A stretch of DNA of 64,000 bases. Origin: CAXBMB01 sp052078155 (GTDB lineage Bacteria; Pseudomonadota; Alphaproteobacteria; Kiloniellales; DSM-21159). The stretch's first letter is position 1; each line of letters starts with the position of its first letter. Position numbers and translations under genes: made by a program. The DNA lies in the NCBI GenBank assembly GCA_052078155.1, contig JBQJBP010000001.1, forward strand, positions 1,798,001-1,862,000, written 5' to 3'. Shown here piece by piece: positions 52,664 to 61,415 of the stretch. The notes beneath the pieces were generated by a model that saw only the letters and a program-made list of their open reading frames with translations, ran no database searches and was not told where the DNA came from.

Positions 52664-53125
52664 ATGCAGCAAGACGATTTGACCCTCACCGGGCTTGGCA
52701 AAGACGTCCCGGCCCCCGCCAGCCCCGAAGAAGCCCAGTTGGATGCCGTGCCCAATCCCCACGTGGGCACCGACTATCTGATCCGCTTCACCTGCCCGGA
52801 ATTCACCTCCATCTGCCCTGTGACCGGCCAGCCGGATTTCGCGCATCTGGTCATTGACTACGTGGCCAACGACTGGATTGTTGAAAGCAAATCCCTGAAG
52901 CTCTTCCTGACATCCTTCCGCAATCACGGAGCATTCCACGAAGACTGCACCGTGGGCATCGGCAAGCGGCTGGAGGAAGTTCTCAAACCCAAGTGGTTGC
53001 GCATTGGCGGCTACTGGTATCCGCGCGGCGGCATTCCCATTGATGTCTTCTATCAGTCCGGCACCGTCCCGGACGGTCTCTGGTTGCCGGATCAGGGTGT
53101 TCCCACCTATCGCGGACGCGGTTAA
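52664..53125 (+). CDS. queF: 7-Cyano-7-deazaguanine (preQ0) reductase
   Basis: QueF reduces preQ0 to preQ1 with NADPH, the step before Tgt. The protein has 153 residues, the single-domain (unimodular) form. The catalytic cysteine is Cys51 within TSICPVTGQPDFA, and the substrate-binding motif is VESKSLKLFL. The C-terminal RIGGYWYPRGGIPIDVFYQ matches the family. The gene sits between tgt and queG, so the enzymes of this part of the pathway are clustered. preQ0-making genes (queC, queD, queE) are not in the window. Confidence 0.95.
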   Translation: MQQDDLTLTGLGKDVPAPASPEEAQLDAVPNPHVGTDYLIRFTCPEFTSICPVTGQPDFAHLVIDYVANDWIVESKSLKLFLTSFRNHGAFHEDCTVGIGKRLEEVLKPKWLRIGGYWYPRGGIPIDVFYQSGTVPDGLWLPDQGVPTYRGRG

Positions 53126-53133
53126 CCTCCTTT

Positions 53134-54327
53134 ATGACCAGGCAAGCCCCCCCGCCAGCGGAACAGCAAGAGACGGCCTCTCAGCCGGAGCCGTCTCGGG
53201 AGGACTTGCTGGCGATCAAAGAGACCATCCGGCAACAGGCCCTGGAACTTGGCTTTCAGTCCGTAGGCTTTGCCCCCCCGGATCTCAGTCTGCAAGACAG
53301 GGCCAACCTGCAGAGTTACGTGGATCAGGGCTTCCACGGCTCCATGGCCTGGATGCCTGACACACTGGAACGGCGCTGGAGCCCCCGGGCCCTGTGGCCG
53401 GAGACAGGGTCTGTTATCGTGCTGGCCACCACCTATGGCCCGGCAGTCGACCCTTTGAAGCTGCTGGAGATGCCGGAGCGCGGCAACATCTCCGTTTACG
53501 CCCGCAACCGGGACTACCACGACACGGTTAAGAAGCGTCTGAAGGCCCTGGCCCGCTGGCTCCACCAGGAAATGGATTGCGGGGTCAAAGTCTTCGTTGA
53601 TACAGCCCCGGTCATGGAAAAACCGCTGGCCATGGCTGGCGGCCTGGGCTGGCAGGGCAAACACTCCAACCTTCTCAGCCGCGATCTGGGCAACTGGTTC
53701 TTCCTCGGCGAGGTGTTCACCACCTTGCCACTGCCTCCGGACGAGGCAGAGGTCAGTCACTGCGGTTCCTGCCGGGCCTGCCTTGATATCTGTCCGACCC
53801 AGGCCTTTCCCGCCCCCTATCAGGTGGATGCCCGGCGCTGCATCTCCTACCTGACCATCGAGCACAAGGGCCATATCGAGCCGGAGTTTCGGCGTCCCAT
53901 GGGCAACCGGATCTATGGCTGTGACGATTGCCTGGCCGTGTGTCCCTGGAACAAGTTCGCAACCCCTACCGATGAAGCGGCCTTTTTGCCGCGCATCGAA
54001 CTGACCGCGCCCAAACTGGCGGACCTGGTCGGTCTGGACGATCAGGGCTTTCGGCAGGTTTTTACCGCCAGCCCCATCAAGCGCATTGGCCGGAACCGCT
54101 TTGTACGCAATGTGCTGATCGCCATTGGCAACTCAGGCGAACCCAGCCTGGTTCCCCGGGTGGTTCCTCTGCTGGAAGATGAAAGCAATCTGGTGCGGGC
54201 CATGGCTGTCTGGGCGCTGGCACAGCTGATAGATGATGGAAAATTTGAAACCCTGCGCGAAGCTCATCTGCCTGGGGAAGAGGACGACCAGGTACGCCAG
54301 GAGTGGCAAAACGGGCGCGCCTCTTGA
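53134..54327 (+). CDS. queG: Epoxyqueuosine reductase
   Basis: QueG removes the epoxide oxygen of epoxyqueuosine in tRNA, giving queuosine, using cobalamin and two [4Fe-4S] clusters. The clusters' ligands are seen in CGSCRACLDICPTQAF and CDDCLAVCPWN, together with the conserved RRCISYLTIEHKG region. The C-terminal helical repeat segment (residues about 320-385: VPLLEDESNLVRAMAVWALAQ) is HEAT-like and binds tRNA. The 397 residues match the family. It follows queF by eight bases, so cotranslation is likely. It converges on a lipoprotein gene downstream. Confidence 0.94.
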   Translation: MTRQAPPPAEQQETASQPEPSREDLLAIKETIRQQALELGFQSVGFAPPDLSLQDRANLQSYVDQGFHGSMAWMPDTLERRWSPRALWPETGSVIVLATTYGPAVDPLKLLEMPERGNISVYARNRDYHDTVKKRLKALARWLHQEMDCGVKVFVDTAPVMEKPLAMAGGLGWQGKHSNLLSRDLGNWFFLGEVFTTLPLPPDEAEVSHCGSCRACLDICPTQAFPAPYQVDARRCISYLTIEHKGHIEPEFRRPMGNRIYGCDDCLAVCPWNKFATPTDEAAFLPRIELTAPKLADLVGLDDQGFRQVFTASPIKRIGRNRFVRNVLIAIGNSGEPSLVPRVVPLLEDESNLVRAMAVWALAQLIDDGKFETLREAHLPGEEDDQVRQEWQNGRAS

Positions 54328-54368
54328 TTTACAGCCTAAACTCTCGATCTTAGATTTCTATGGCTTCG

Positions 54369-54752
54369 TTACCCGGCGGGTTTGGTGCAGATAAAGGTAA
54401 TACGGACGCCCTGCAGCAGCGGGCAATTGGTGCCCAGCTGATCCTCCCCGTAAAGACGGATCTGCCACTTCTCAGATGCCGGGCAGCGGTTGGCCAGGTA
54501 ACTCTCGATCTGGTCCTTACGATCCACCTGGGCGGAGTAACAAAGCGACACCAGACGGGTTGGGGGATAGTTCTGCCCCCGCCCTTCCGCCAGCTGCCGT
54601 TTTTCCTTCAGGGACGCGACCATGGCCTTAGGAGGATTGGTTGGCGTTGGCTCACTGGTGCAACCGGCCAGGGCCAAAAGCCCAACCCCCAGCCCGAGCC
54701 AGCGGAGTGCCCGAAAACGCCCTTGTCCCCCTCTGGACAGAGATCCCATCAT
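54369..54752 (-). CDS. Small lipoprotein of unknown function
   Basis: The protein of 127 residues starts with a signal peptide and lipobox LAGC (Cys31), so it is lipid-anchored. The mature part holds two pairs of cysteines (VSLCYSA and ANRCPASE; TNCPLLQG and TFICTKPAG), which may form disulfides. I recognise no family. It lies after the response-regulator gene on the same strand and could be part of that transcript. The start is the ATG at 54752 with GGGGGA eight bases before it. Confidence 0.7.
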   Translation of the reverse strand: MMGSLSRGGQGRFRALRWLGLGVGLLALAGCTSEPTPTNPPKAMVASLKEKRQLAEGRGQNYPPTRLVSLCYSAQVDRKDQIESYLANRCPASEKWQIRLYGEDQLGTNCPLLQGVRITFICTKPAG

Positions 54753-54779
54753 CAATCGCTTCCCCCGGCTGCGTCTCTG

Positions 54780-55193
54780 TCAGCCTTCCTGCTTGTCCTT
54801 GATAACGCTTTTTACAAAGGTCCCCAGGGTGCGCAAAGGCACCGGCTTCTCAATCACCACAAAGCCCATGTCGTCTGATTCATTGGCTTCACGAACCCGA
54901 TCAATATAGCCGGACATCAGAACAATCTTGGGACCGCCTCGCTGTCCCCTCAGCCAGCGCGACGCCTCCAGACCATCCATTCTGGGCATGTTGATGTCCA
55001 TGAGCACCAGCTTGGGCCGGTAGCGCAAAAAGAGTTCGCGCACCGTAGCCCCGTCACCCGCCTCAACAGAACTGACGTTCAGACGATCCAGAAACTCAAC
55101 AATCTCGCGGCGTTGAGTTTCATCATCGTCAGCGACGATGACGTCCACTTCTTCGCTGTCAATCTGATTGATGACATCAGGGGTATCGGACAT
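54780..55193 (-). CDS. Single-domain response regulator
   Basis: A stand-alone receiver domain of 137 residues without an output domain. The phosphoacceptor is Asp66 in LVLMDINMP, with the acidic pocket DDD near 22-24, the conserved Ser/Thr in VLMSGY and Lys in VIEKPVP. The sensor kinase gene lies directly upstream on the same strand, 58 bases away, and is the likely phosphodonor. Signalling must pass on by protein contact, for example to another kinase, a motor or an enzyme. Confidence 0.88.
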   Translation of the reverse strand: MSDTPDVINQIDSEEVDVIVADDDETQRREIVEFLDRLNVSSVEAGDGATVRELFLRYRPKLVLMDINMPRMDGLEASRWLRGQRGGPKIVLMSGYIDRVREANESDDMGFVVIEKPVPLRTLGTFVKSVIKDKQEG

Positions 55194-55251
55194 GAATTGG
55201 GCCTCGTTCGGATCTTCAAAAACGCAAAAATTCAGGCAATGCCGGGGTTGC

Positions 55252-57900
55252 TCAGGATGCGGCTGTGTTCACCACGTCCTCAGGCTGTTCATCTTCCGGC
55301 AAAGCCACCTGCTCAGGCAACAGGATTTCAAAAACAGCGCCCTCTTCATCATTGCGGGCGAAGATATCCCCTCCCATGGCCTGGATCTTTCTGTGGCACA
55401 GGGCCAGTCCCAGGCCCATGCCGCTGCCAGGAGCCTTGGTGGTGAAGAAGGGTTCGAAAACAGTACTTTCGGCCTGCTGCGGCAAGCCAATGCCGTTATC
55501 TTTGACGCGGACCACAAAGGTGGGTTGCCCCTTGATGGTCCGTTCCTTACGCCGCCGCTCCCTCAAGCCATCAGGGGGATGACTGCCAGAGGGCAACTGG
55601 TATTCCATTTCAATCACAATGCGCCCGGACAGGTTCTCCAGAAACTCCGGCTGCAACTGGTTGATGGATTTTCCTTCAGTCTGCGCCGTTTCCTGATGAT
55701 GGCGTTCCACAATGGCATCGCGGGCATTTGTGATCAGGTTGAGCAGGATCTGCTCCAGATCAAAGGCCCAGCCCTGAACCGGGCAGGTCCGATCCAGCAC
55801 ATGAACATCAAGCTCGATGCCATCCAGAGGCACCTGTCGCCGGGCAAGTCCCACCGCCTGCTGAACCACGGAGACCAGCTCCAGACTGGAACGGGCGGGT
55901 TGGTCTTTGCGGTTGAACTGACGCAGGTGCTCAACAATACGATGCAGTCGCTGAGCCTGACCGTAGATGCCTTCCAGCTTCTGGTACATGTACTCCTGCG
56001 CATCTTCCTGCGCAGCTTCGCAGGCAACCATGGCATTTTCCGCAGCCATCGCCAGGGCATTGAGCGGTTGGGTAATTTCGTGGGCGACACCTGCCACCAC
56101 CTGCCCGATGGACGCCAGTTTGGTCAGTTGAAGGGCTTCTTCCTGAGCCTGATTCAGCGCTGTGACATCCCGCCCGACCGACTGGATCTCTTCGATCTCA
56201 CCGCTGTCGGACAGCAGAACCTTGTCGCTCCATTCCAGCCAACGCCAGCCCCGGTCCTTGATCTTCACCCGATACTTGTAGGTGACCGCCAGGCACTCGA
56301 CACCCAGCTCTTTCTCCCGCCGACGCACCTCCGCCTGATCATCCGGGTGGATTTCCTGGCGGGCCCGAACGCCCAGGAGGTCGCTGCGCCTCTGGCCCAG
56401 GAAACTGCAATAGGCATCATTGACGAAGGTAAAGCGGCCCTGGCTGTCGCGGCGGCAGATAAACTCCGTCTGATTGTCGACCACAGCCCGATAGCGGGAT
56501 TCGCTGATTTGCAGTTCTTCTTCGGCCTGACGGCGTTGCGTCACATCCAGATAGCTGCGCACCAGCCCGCCATCAGGCAGGCGGGACTGCCGCACCTCGA
56601 CCACCCTGTTTTCCGGCGTGACCATATCGTAACTGAAGCGCCCCGGATGATTGAAGGGGCGCATCATTTCTTCCACCTTCTCTTCCAGTTCACCGGCAGA
56701 GATGTTTTCCTGTGAATAGAGGTAGCGCACGAGGGAGTCTGCGGCTGTTCCCGGATGCACCATCTCGCGCGGATAGCCGGTAAACCGCAAAAAGCGCTCA
56801 TTCCACAGCACCAGTTTCCGGTTTTCATCAAACACGGCAATGCCGTTGTCGATGGACTGCATGACGGTGCGCAAAGACCCTTCCAGGGCCTGACCGGTTT
56901 CGTCCAGAGCCTGCACTTTACTGGCCCCGGCCTGTTTGAACTTCTCGGCATCCTGAATGCGGCGCACGATCATCCACAAGAGAGCCACGCCAATCAGCAG
57001 GACACCCCCCAGAGGCCAGCCGATGCGCTGCAGCAGTTCACTGCCCGGTCGCGGCGGATACCAACTCATGTAGCCGATTTCTTCGCCATCGTTGGAAAAG
57101 AGCGGCATCTGGACCTGCGGGTAATTGAATCCCTGGCTGTAGGTCATGTCGCTTTTTTCACCGGACACCACGTCCAGACTGGGAATAAGCGGCGAGGCCG
57201 TGAGATTGGCAATCACCGGCTCTTCCAGAGCGCAGACAATCACCAGCAAGGGCCGGGGGGCCGAGGCGTCACTCAAAACCTTCGGCGGATCGTCTTCATA
57301 CTCCGGCGTGAAATCGCCCACAGCAATCAGCGCGACCCGGCCGTTGTAAAGATACCAACCCGTCGCCAGGCTCGGCTCCAGGCCTTTGTTGGCCCGCACC
57401 TCATCGATCAAAGGCTGCAGTCCATCCCCAAATCCTTCCAGGGTTGGAGAAAGGACCCGTTGCCCATCTACGGCAGAGAAGACAACCCGATCCTGGCCAT
57501 CGAGCAGATAGCTGGCATAGAGCCCCTTGGCATTGAGCAGCCAGGTGCCCAGGTTTTCGTCGATCCAGTACCAGTCCTGTTTTTCGAAGGCAGAGACCGT
57601 CGCCATGTCCCACCAGATGTTGTCGATGAGAATTTCCCGCATGCGGGCATCCATCTTGACCAGTTCGCTGGAGAGTTCCGTTTGAGAGTTTTCCGCTGCC
57701 AGCCGGTTCTGGCCAATGGCTGCCGTCAACAAGAGGCTGCCCGACAACAGGGTCAGGAGCAGGACAAGGAAGAAAAGCGGCAGGAGAGGGGAGCGCAGGA
57801 ATCGGCGCCGGGCCTGTCCTTTCCACAAAGGACTGGTCTCGGTTTTGGAAGAAGACGCGCTGGCAATGTTTTTGCTGCGCCCGGCCTGCCATTCAACCAA
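55252..57900 (-). CDS. CHASE4/PAS hybrid-type sensor histidine kinase
   Basis: A membrane kinase of 882 residues. A membrane segment (39-62) leads to a periplasmic CHASE4-type sensor (about 70-290; WWDMATVSAFEKQDWYWID), then a second membrane segment (294-313). Two PAS domains follow (about 345-455, 465-585). The HisKA phosphorylation site is His607 in VVAGVAHEITQPLN, and the ATPase domain has DGIGLPQ-type and GMGLGLALC boxes. It is not hybrid in having a receiver; that is encoded separately next door. The signal is unknown. The start is a TTG at 57900 with AGGGG eight bases upstream. Confidence 0.86.
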   Translation of the reverse strand: MVEWQAGRSKNIASASSSKTETSPLWKGQARRRFLRSPLLPLFFLVLLLTLLSGSLLLTAAIGQNRLAAENSQTELSSELVKMDARMREILIDNIWWDMATVSAFEKQDWYWIDENLGTWLLNAKGLYASYLLDGQDRVVFSAVDGQRVLSPTLEGFGDGLQPLIDEVRANKGLEPSLATGWYLYNGRVALIAVGDFTPEYEDDPPKVLSDASAPRPLLVIVCALEEPVIANLTASPLIPSLDVVSGEKSDMTYSQGFNYPQVQMPLFSNDGEEIGYMSWYPPRPGSELLQRIGWPLGGVLLIGVALLWMIVRRIQDAEKFKQAGASKVQALDETGQALEGSLRTVMQSIDNGIAVFDENRKLVLWNERFLRFTGYPREMVHPGTAADSLVRYLYSQENISAGELEEKVEEMMRPFNHPGRFSYDMVTPENRVVEVRQSRLPDGGLVRSYLDVTQRRQAEEELQISESRYRAVVDNQTEFICRRDSQGRFTFVNDAYCSFLGQRRSDLLGVRARQEIHPDDQAEVRRREKELGVECLAVTYKYRVKIKDRGWRWLEWSDKVLLSDSGEIEEIQSVGRDVTALNQAQEEALQLTKLASIGQVVAGVAHEITQPLNALAMAAENAMVACEAAQEDAQEYMYQKLEGIYGQAQRLHRIVEHLRQFNRKDQPARSSLELVSVVQQAVGLARRQVPLDGIELDVHVLDRTCPVQGWAFDLEQILLNLITNARDAIVERHHQETAQTEGKSINQLQPEFLENLSGRIVIEMEYQLPSGSHPPDGLRERRRKERTIKGQPTFVVRVKDNGIGLPQQAESTVFEPFFTTKAPGSGMGLGLALCHRKIQAMGGDIFARNDEEGAVFEILLPEQVALPEDEQPEDVVNTAAS

Positions 57901-58163
57901 AGGGATTACCCCTTTTGCCCGTTGCTCTTGTGATTACTGAGCGACACCTTTGCCTCGTTGCCTGTACGTCATGACAGAGCTCCGGAAGCAAACGACTCCT
58001 AACAATCGCTAAAAATGTACAGGAAAAGCGGACGGGCGTCGCCAAAAGAAAGTGTGAGAATCCAGAGAACCTGAGGCCAATGCTGAGTTCTTGATTTCTT
58101 CCCTGCGGCCGTTATGAAAAGATGCCATCTGTGGTCGAATAAACTCTCAAGGACCGGTCCGCC

Positions 58164-59534
58164 GTGAATCTCGTCTTCTTCGCTCTGGTCGCCATCGCTT
58201 TTCTCGTTGCCGCAGGCCGGCAGGTTTTTTGGTCTCCGGCCAGTGAAGAAGAGTTCTCTCCCATGTCCATTTTGGGCTCGGAGATGATCCAGGCCGCCAG
58301 TGCCTCTGTTGAACTGGCCCTGGGGCTGGTCGGTGTGATGACGCTGTTCCTGGGCTTGATGAAGGTCGCTGAGGCCGGCGGTTTGCTGACCATCATTGCC
58401 AAGACGGTCCGACCCCTCATGGTCCGGCTCTTTCCGGAAGTCCCCGCCGATCATCCGGCCATGGGGGCCATGATCATGAACATCTCAGCAAACGCGCTGG
58501 GGCTGGGGAATGCCGCCACCCCTTTTGGCATCCGTGCCATGGAAGAGCTGGACAAGCTGAACCCGCACAAGGGAACGGCAACAGATGCCATGGTGCTCTT
58601 TCTGGCCATCAACACCTCCAGCGTCACCCTGCTGCCCACCGGGGTCATTGCCCTGCGCGCAGCCCTGGGGTCCAATGACCCGGCAGGCATTGTCCCCACG
58701 ACACTGGTGGCAACCATTGCCTCCACCACCCTGGCCATCATCACGGCCAAGACCCTGTCCCGCTTCTTTCCCGTGTCTCCCAAAACCTCCTCCGGTGATG
58801 GGGAAGCCTCCAGTCTTGACCTGGTGGCCCCGGACAACGAAAGCGCCAGCAACCCTGCAGCCACCTCCTCTGCTGCAGGCAGTCACGCCGCCAGTAAACC
58901 CGAAACATCCGCCGTGGAAACCAGTGCTTACCCTCTCTGGATTTCTGCAACGGTGTTGCTGGCCATTGCCGGGCTGATCCCGATCACGGTTCTTTACGGC
59001 AAAACCATCGCCCCCTGGATCATTCCCGGTCTCATGATGGCCTTTCTGACGTTCGGCTATGTCAAGAAAGTCAGGATTTATGAGGTCTTTGTGGAGGGAG
59101 CCAAAGACGGTTTCCAGGTGGCTTTGCGGATCATCCCTTACCTGGTCGCCATCCTGGTGGCGGTGGCCATGTTCCGGGCCAGCGGTGCCCTTGATGTAAT
59201 CATCACCCCTCTGGGAACCGTGACGTCGTTGGTGGGGCTGCCTGCGGAAGCCCTGCCCATGGCCTTGCTGCGGCCTCTTTCAGGCTCCGGCGCCTACGGC
59301 TTGATGGCTTCAATCATGGAAGACCCGGCCATCGGCCCGGACAGCTACACCGGCTATCTGGTCTCCACCCTGCAGGGATCCACAGAAACCACGTTCTATG
59401 TGCTGGCGGTTTACTTCGGTGCCATTCAGGTGCGCCGCATTCGCCACGCTCTTGCTGCGGGCCTGACCGCCGATCTGGTCGGGGTCATCGCCGCTGTCAT
59501 AATCTGCGGCCTGCTTTATGGCGCCTTGAGCTAA
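58164..59534 (+). CDS. SpmA-SpmB-like fusion membrane protein (nucleoside-recognition domain)
   Basis: A membrane protein of 456 residues that fuses the two spore-maturation proteins SpmA and SpmB of Bacillus, with a nucleoside-recognition (Gate) domain in each half. The N-terminal half has LGLVGVMTLFLGLMKVAEAGG, then NISANALGLGNAATPFGI. The C-terminal half has FVEGAKDGFQVALRIIPYLVA, and GSTETTFYVLAVYFG near the end. The linker around residues 205-255 is long and rich in Ser, Ala and Thr. The organism does not sporulate, and the function in such bacteria is unknown. The start is the GTG at 58164. Confidence 0.83.
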   Translation: MNLVFFALVAIAFLVAAGRQVFWSPASEEEFSPMSILGSEMIQAASASVELALGLVGVMTLFLGLMKVAEAGGLLTIIAKTVRPLMVRLFPEVPADHPAMGAMIMNISANALGLGNAATPFGIRAMEELDKLNPHKGTATDAMVLFLAINTSSVTLLPTGVIALRAALGSNDPAGIVPTTLVATIASTTLAIITAKTLSRFFPVSPKTSSGDGEASSLDLVAPDNESASNPAATSSAAGSHAASKPETSAVETSAYPLWISATVLLAIAGLIPITVLYGKTIAPWIIPGLMMAFLTFGYVKKVRIYEVFVEGAKDGFQVALRIIPYLVAILVAVAMFRASGALDVIITPLGTVTSLVGLPAEALPMALLRPLSGSGAYGLMASIMEDPAIGPDSYTGYLVSTLQGSTETTFYVLAVYFGAIQVRRIRHALAAGLTADLVGVIAAVIICGLLYGALS

Positions 59535-59601
59535 AGAGAGTCTGTTCCAGGGCACTGGAAGGAAATCTTAGCGCAGACGTCAACATCGACGCCTCCCGAT
59601 C

Positions 59602-60708
59602 TCAGCCTTTTTTGCGCCAGTGCCCCTTGGCCACGCCCTCAACAGGCTTCAGGTCTTTGATCACCTCCGCCATCTTGCGGAACCACAGACCCAGAGAACG
59701 GGTTGGCCCGTTCATTTCGGCCCAGCGTTCCGCCCGGGAACAGAGCATCAGAGCATGTTCCAGGGTCACCCCCACCCGGTCCCGCGCCACACAGGCAGCC
59801 GGATCCCACCAGTCCCCTTCCCCTTTCCGGTTCAGGATCAGGCGCAACCGTACCGCACTGTGGAAGGTGGCATAGAGGTAGAAGTAGGACAGGGCTTCTT
59901 CCAAAGAGAGCTCGGGATCGATCAGAGGAAGATAGTGCTTCAGCAACAGCGTCTCACCTTCCGGATCATCGGGCGTGTATTCATCCGACAGCATCCAGAC
60001 CACATCATCCAGAGGATTGCGGCAACCACACTGCTCCCAGTCCACCCACTGGACAGAACCGTCGCGGATCATGATGGCATTGCCGGGCCGGGCATCCCAC
60101 TTGATGAACCTGGGCTGGCGCACAGCCAGACGCCCGGCGATCTCTTCCACCGACAGCATGGGGGCAGGCGGCATGGGTAAGTCAGGCAGGGCGGCAGTGG
60201 ATTTGATCAAGCTGGTGATCCACTGCTTCTTTCCCCCCATCACAGGCAACTGCCTGGACAGATCGCTCTGATCCGCTGCCCGGCGCAATCGAACCAGAGA
60301 ATCAAGGGCTGGCAGCAGACAGTGGCGGACCCGGTCTTGCGGAGAACGAGCCAGTACCTGTGAGAGCCGGGGACCCTGAAAATCCTGTTGAAACAGCCAT
60401 TGCTCTTTGTACGCCAGAACTGACGGGACCGGTGCCCCCTGTTCCCTTAACGTCCGTAAAATCCGGACTTCCAGATCCGCCCGCCGCAAAGACTGGCGAC
60501 GCGTCGCAATCACACTTTCCCCGTCTTGAAAGATCAAACGGAAGGAGCGACGCCCCCGACCTCCGGGTTCCGCATAGCCCCGTACTTTCCGGTCAAAGAT
60601 CTTCTCAGCCAGAGCCACCGCGGCTTCGATACGCTCAAAGGCCAGCGTCCTTTCCAGTTCGGCCAGCGCGGCTTTGTCGCTTTCATTCACCTGAGAATCT
60701 GAGGACAC
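59602..60708 (-). CDS. Aminoglycoside phosphotransferase-like kinase with an altered catalytic loop
   Basis: A cytosolic kinase-like protein of about 368 residues in the APH/choline kinase superfamily. The catalytic loop is KWDARPGN in RQPRFIKWDARPGNAIM, where the usual H-x-D-x-x-x-x-N motif has Lys in place of His; the Asp and Asn remain. The metal-binding DxD segment is VDWEQCG. The N-lobe contains ATRRQSLRRADLEVRILRTL, with the ATP-binding lysine region. The substrate is unknown. The long N-terminal part up to 60771 looks unlike the family, so I chose the GTG at 60708. It converges on the SpmA-SpmB gene. Confidence 0.7.
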   Translation of the reverse strand: MSSDSQVNESDKAALAELERTLAFERIEAAVALAEKIFDRKVRGYAEPGGRGRRSFRLIFQDGESVIATRRQSLRRADLEVRILRTLREQGAPVPSVLAYKEQWLFQQDFQGPRLSQVLARSPQDRVRHCLLPALDSLVRLRRAADQSDLSRQLPVMGGKKQWITSLIKSTAALPDLPMPPAPMLSVEEIAGRLAVRQPRFIKWDARPGNAIMIRDGSVQWVDWEQCGCRNPLDDVVWMLSDEYTPDDPEGETLLLKHYLPLIDPELSLEEALSYFYLYATFHSAVRLRLILNRKGEGDWWDPAACVARDRVGVTLEHALMLCSRAERWAEMNGPTRSLGLWFRKMAEVIKDLKPVEGVAKGHWRKKG

Positions 60709-60989
60709 AATGCGTCTTTCGGCTTTAAACGGAGGATCCCCTCTTTTAGTGTCCCGGCAGTTCAGGAACAAAGAGGCACCCGCGGACTATCTCACTGTCC
60801 TGCCGTGTCGGGCAACACACCAGCGCGGCAAAACGGAAACCGGATAACCAGAGGACCTGCCTTTTGACGTTGCTTCGCCCCAACAACTTCACCCACGGCC
60901 CCAATGGCTGCCCTGTCCTGTCTGAGAGATCGGTAACGGATCCTCCAACCGATCACCACATGCCCCTTGCTTCAAAGGCCTGATTGCTG

Positions 60990-61328
60990 ATGTTTGAAGA
61001 GCGCCTGCCCACCCACCTCTGGCTGACCGCTGCCCTGCGGCAATGCAATGACCGGGGCCAGCACGCCTATGTTCTGAACAAGGGAGAACAAAACGGCGGT
61101 CTCGTCCTGCTGAAACTGGTTTATGGCCGCTCACTGGCCGCTCTTTACATCCAACAGCGCGACCTGGACGGCAATCTGGGCTGGATGTCGGTGCTGAAAT
61201 CCGATGACGCGCCGGAAAGCGAAGCCGACGCCTACATTGAACGCGCCGTTCAACGGGACCCGGACCTTTGGGTGGTTGAAATTGAAGCCCCGCCCAGTGA
61301 CTTTCCTCTGGACGGTAAGCGGTTTTGA
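60990..61328 (+). CDS. DUF1491-family protein
   Basis: A small protein of about 112 residues. The segment LPTHLWLTAALRQCNDRGQ, then GGLVLLKLVYG and DDAPESEADAYIERAVQRD, with WVVEIEAP at the end, matches the alphaproteobacterial DUF1491 family, whose function is not known. The ATG at 60990 is preferred to the TTG at 60984. It ends in a strong hairpin. Confidence 0.78.
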   Translation: MFEERLPTHLWLTAALRQCNDRGQHAYVLNKGEQNGGLVLLKLVYGRSLAALYIQQRDLDGNLGWMSVLKSDDAPESEADAYIERAVQRDPDLWVVEIEAPPSDFPLDGKRF

Positions 61329-61355
61329 TCCAGCCTGTCGTCCAACCGCAGCAAA

Positions 61356-61392
61356 AAGGCCCCACCGATCAACGATGGGGCCTTGGTCTTTT
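61356..61392. terminator. Bidirectional terminator between DUF1491 and PHA depolymerase genes
   Basis: AAGGCCCCA (61356-61364) pairs with TGGGGCCTT (61376-61384), with TCTTTT after it on the plus strand and AAAAA on the other side, so it can work for the converging minus-strand gene too. Confidence 0.8.
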
Positions 61393-61415
61393 AGCGCGCC
61401 AGTAAAGCAGGTCGA

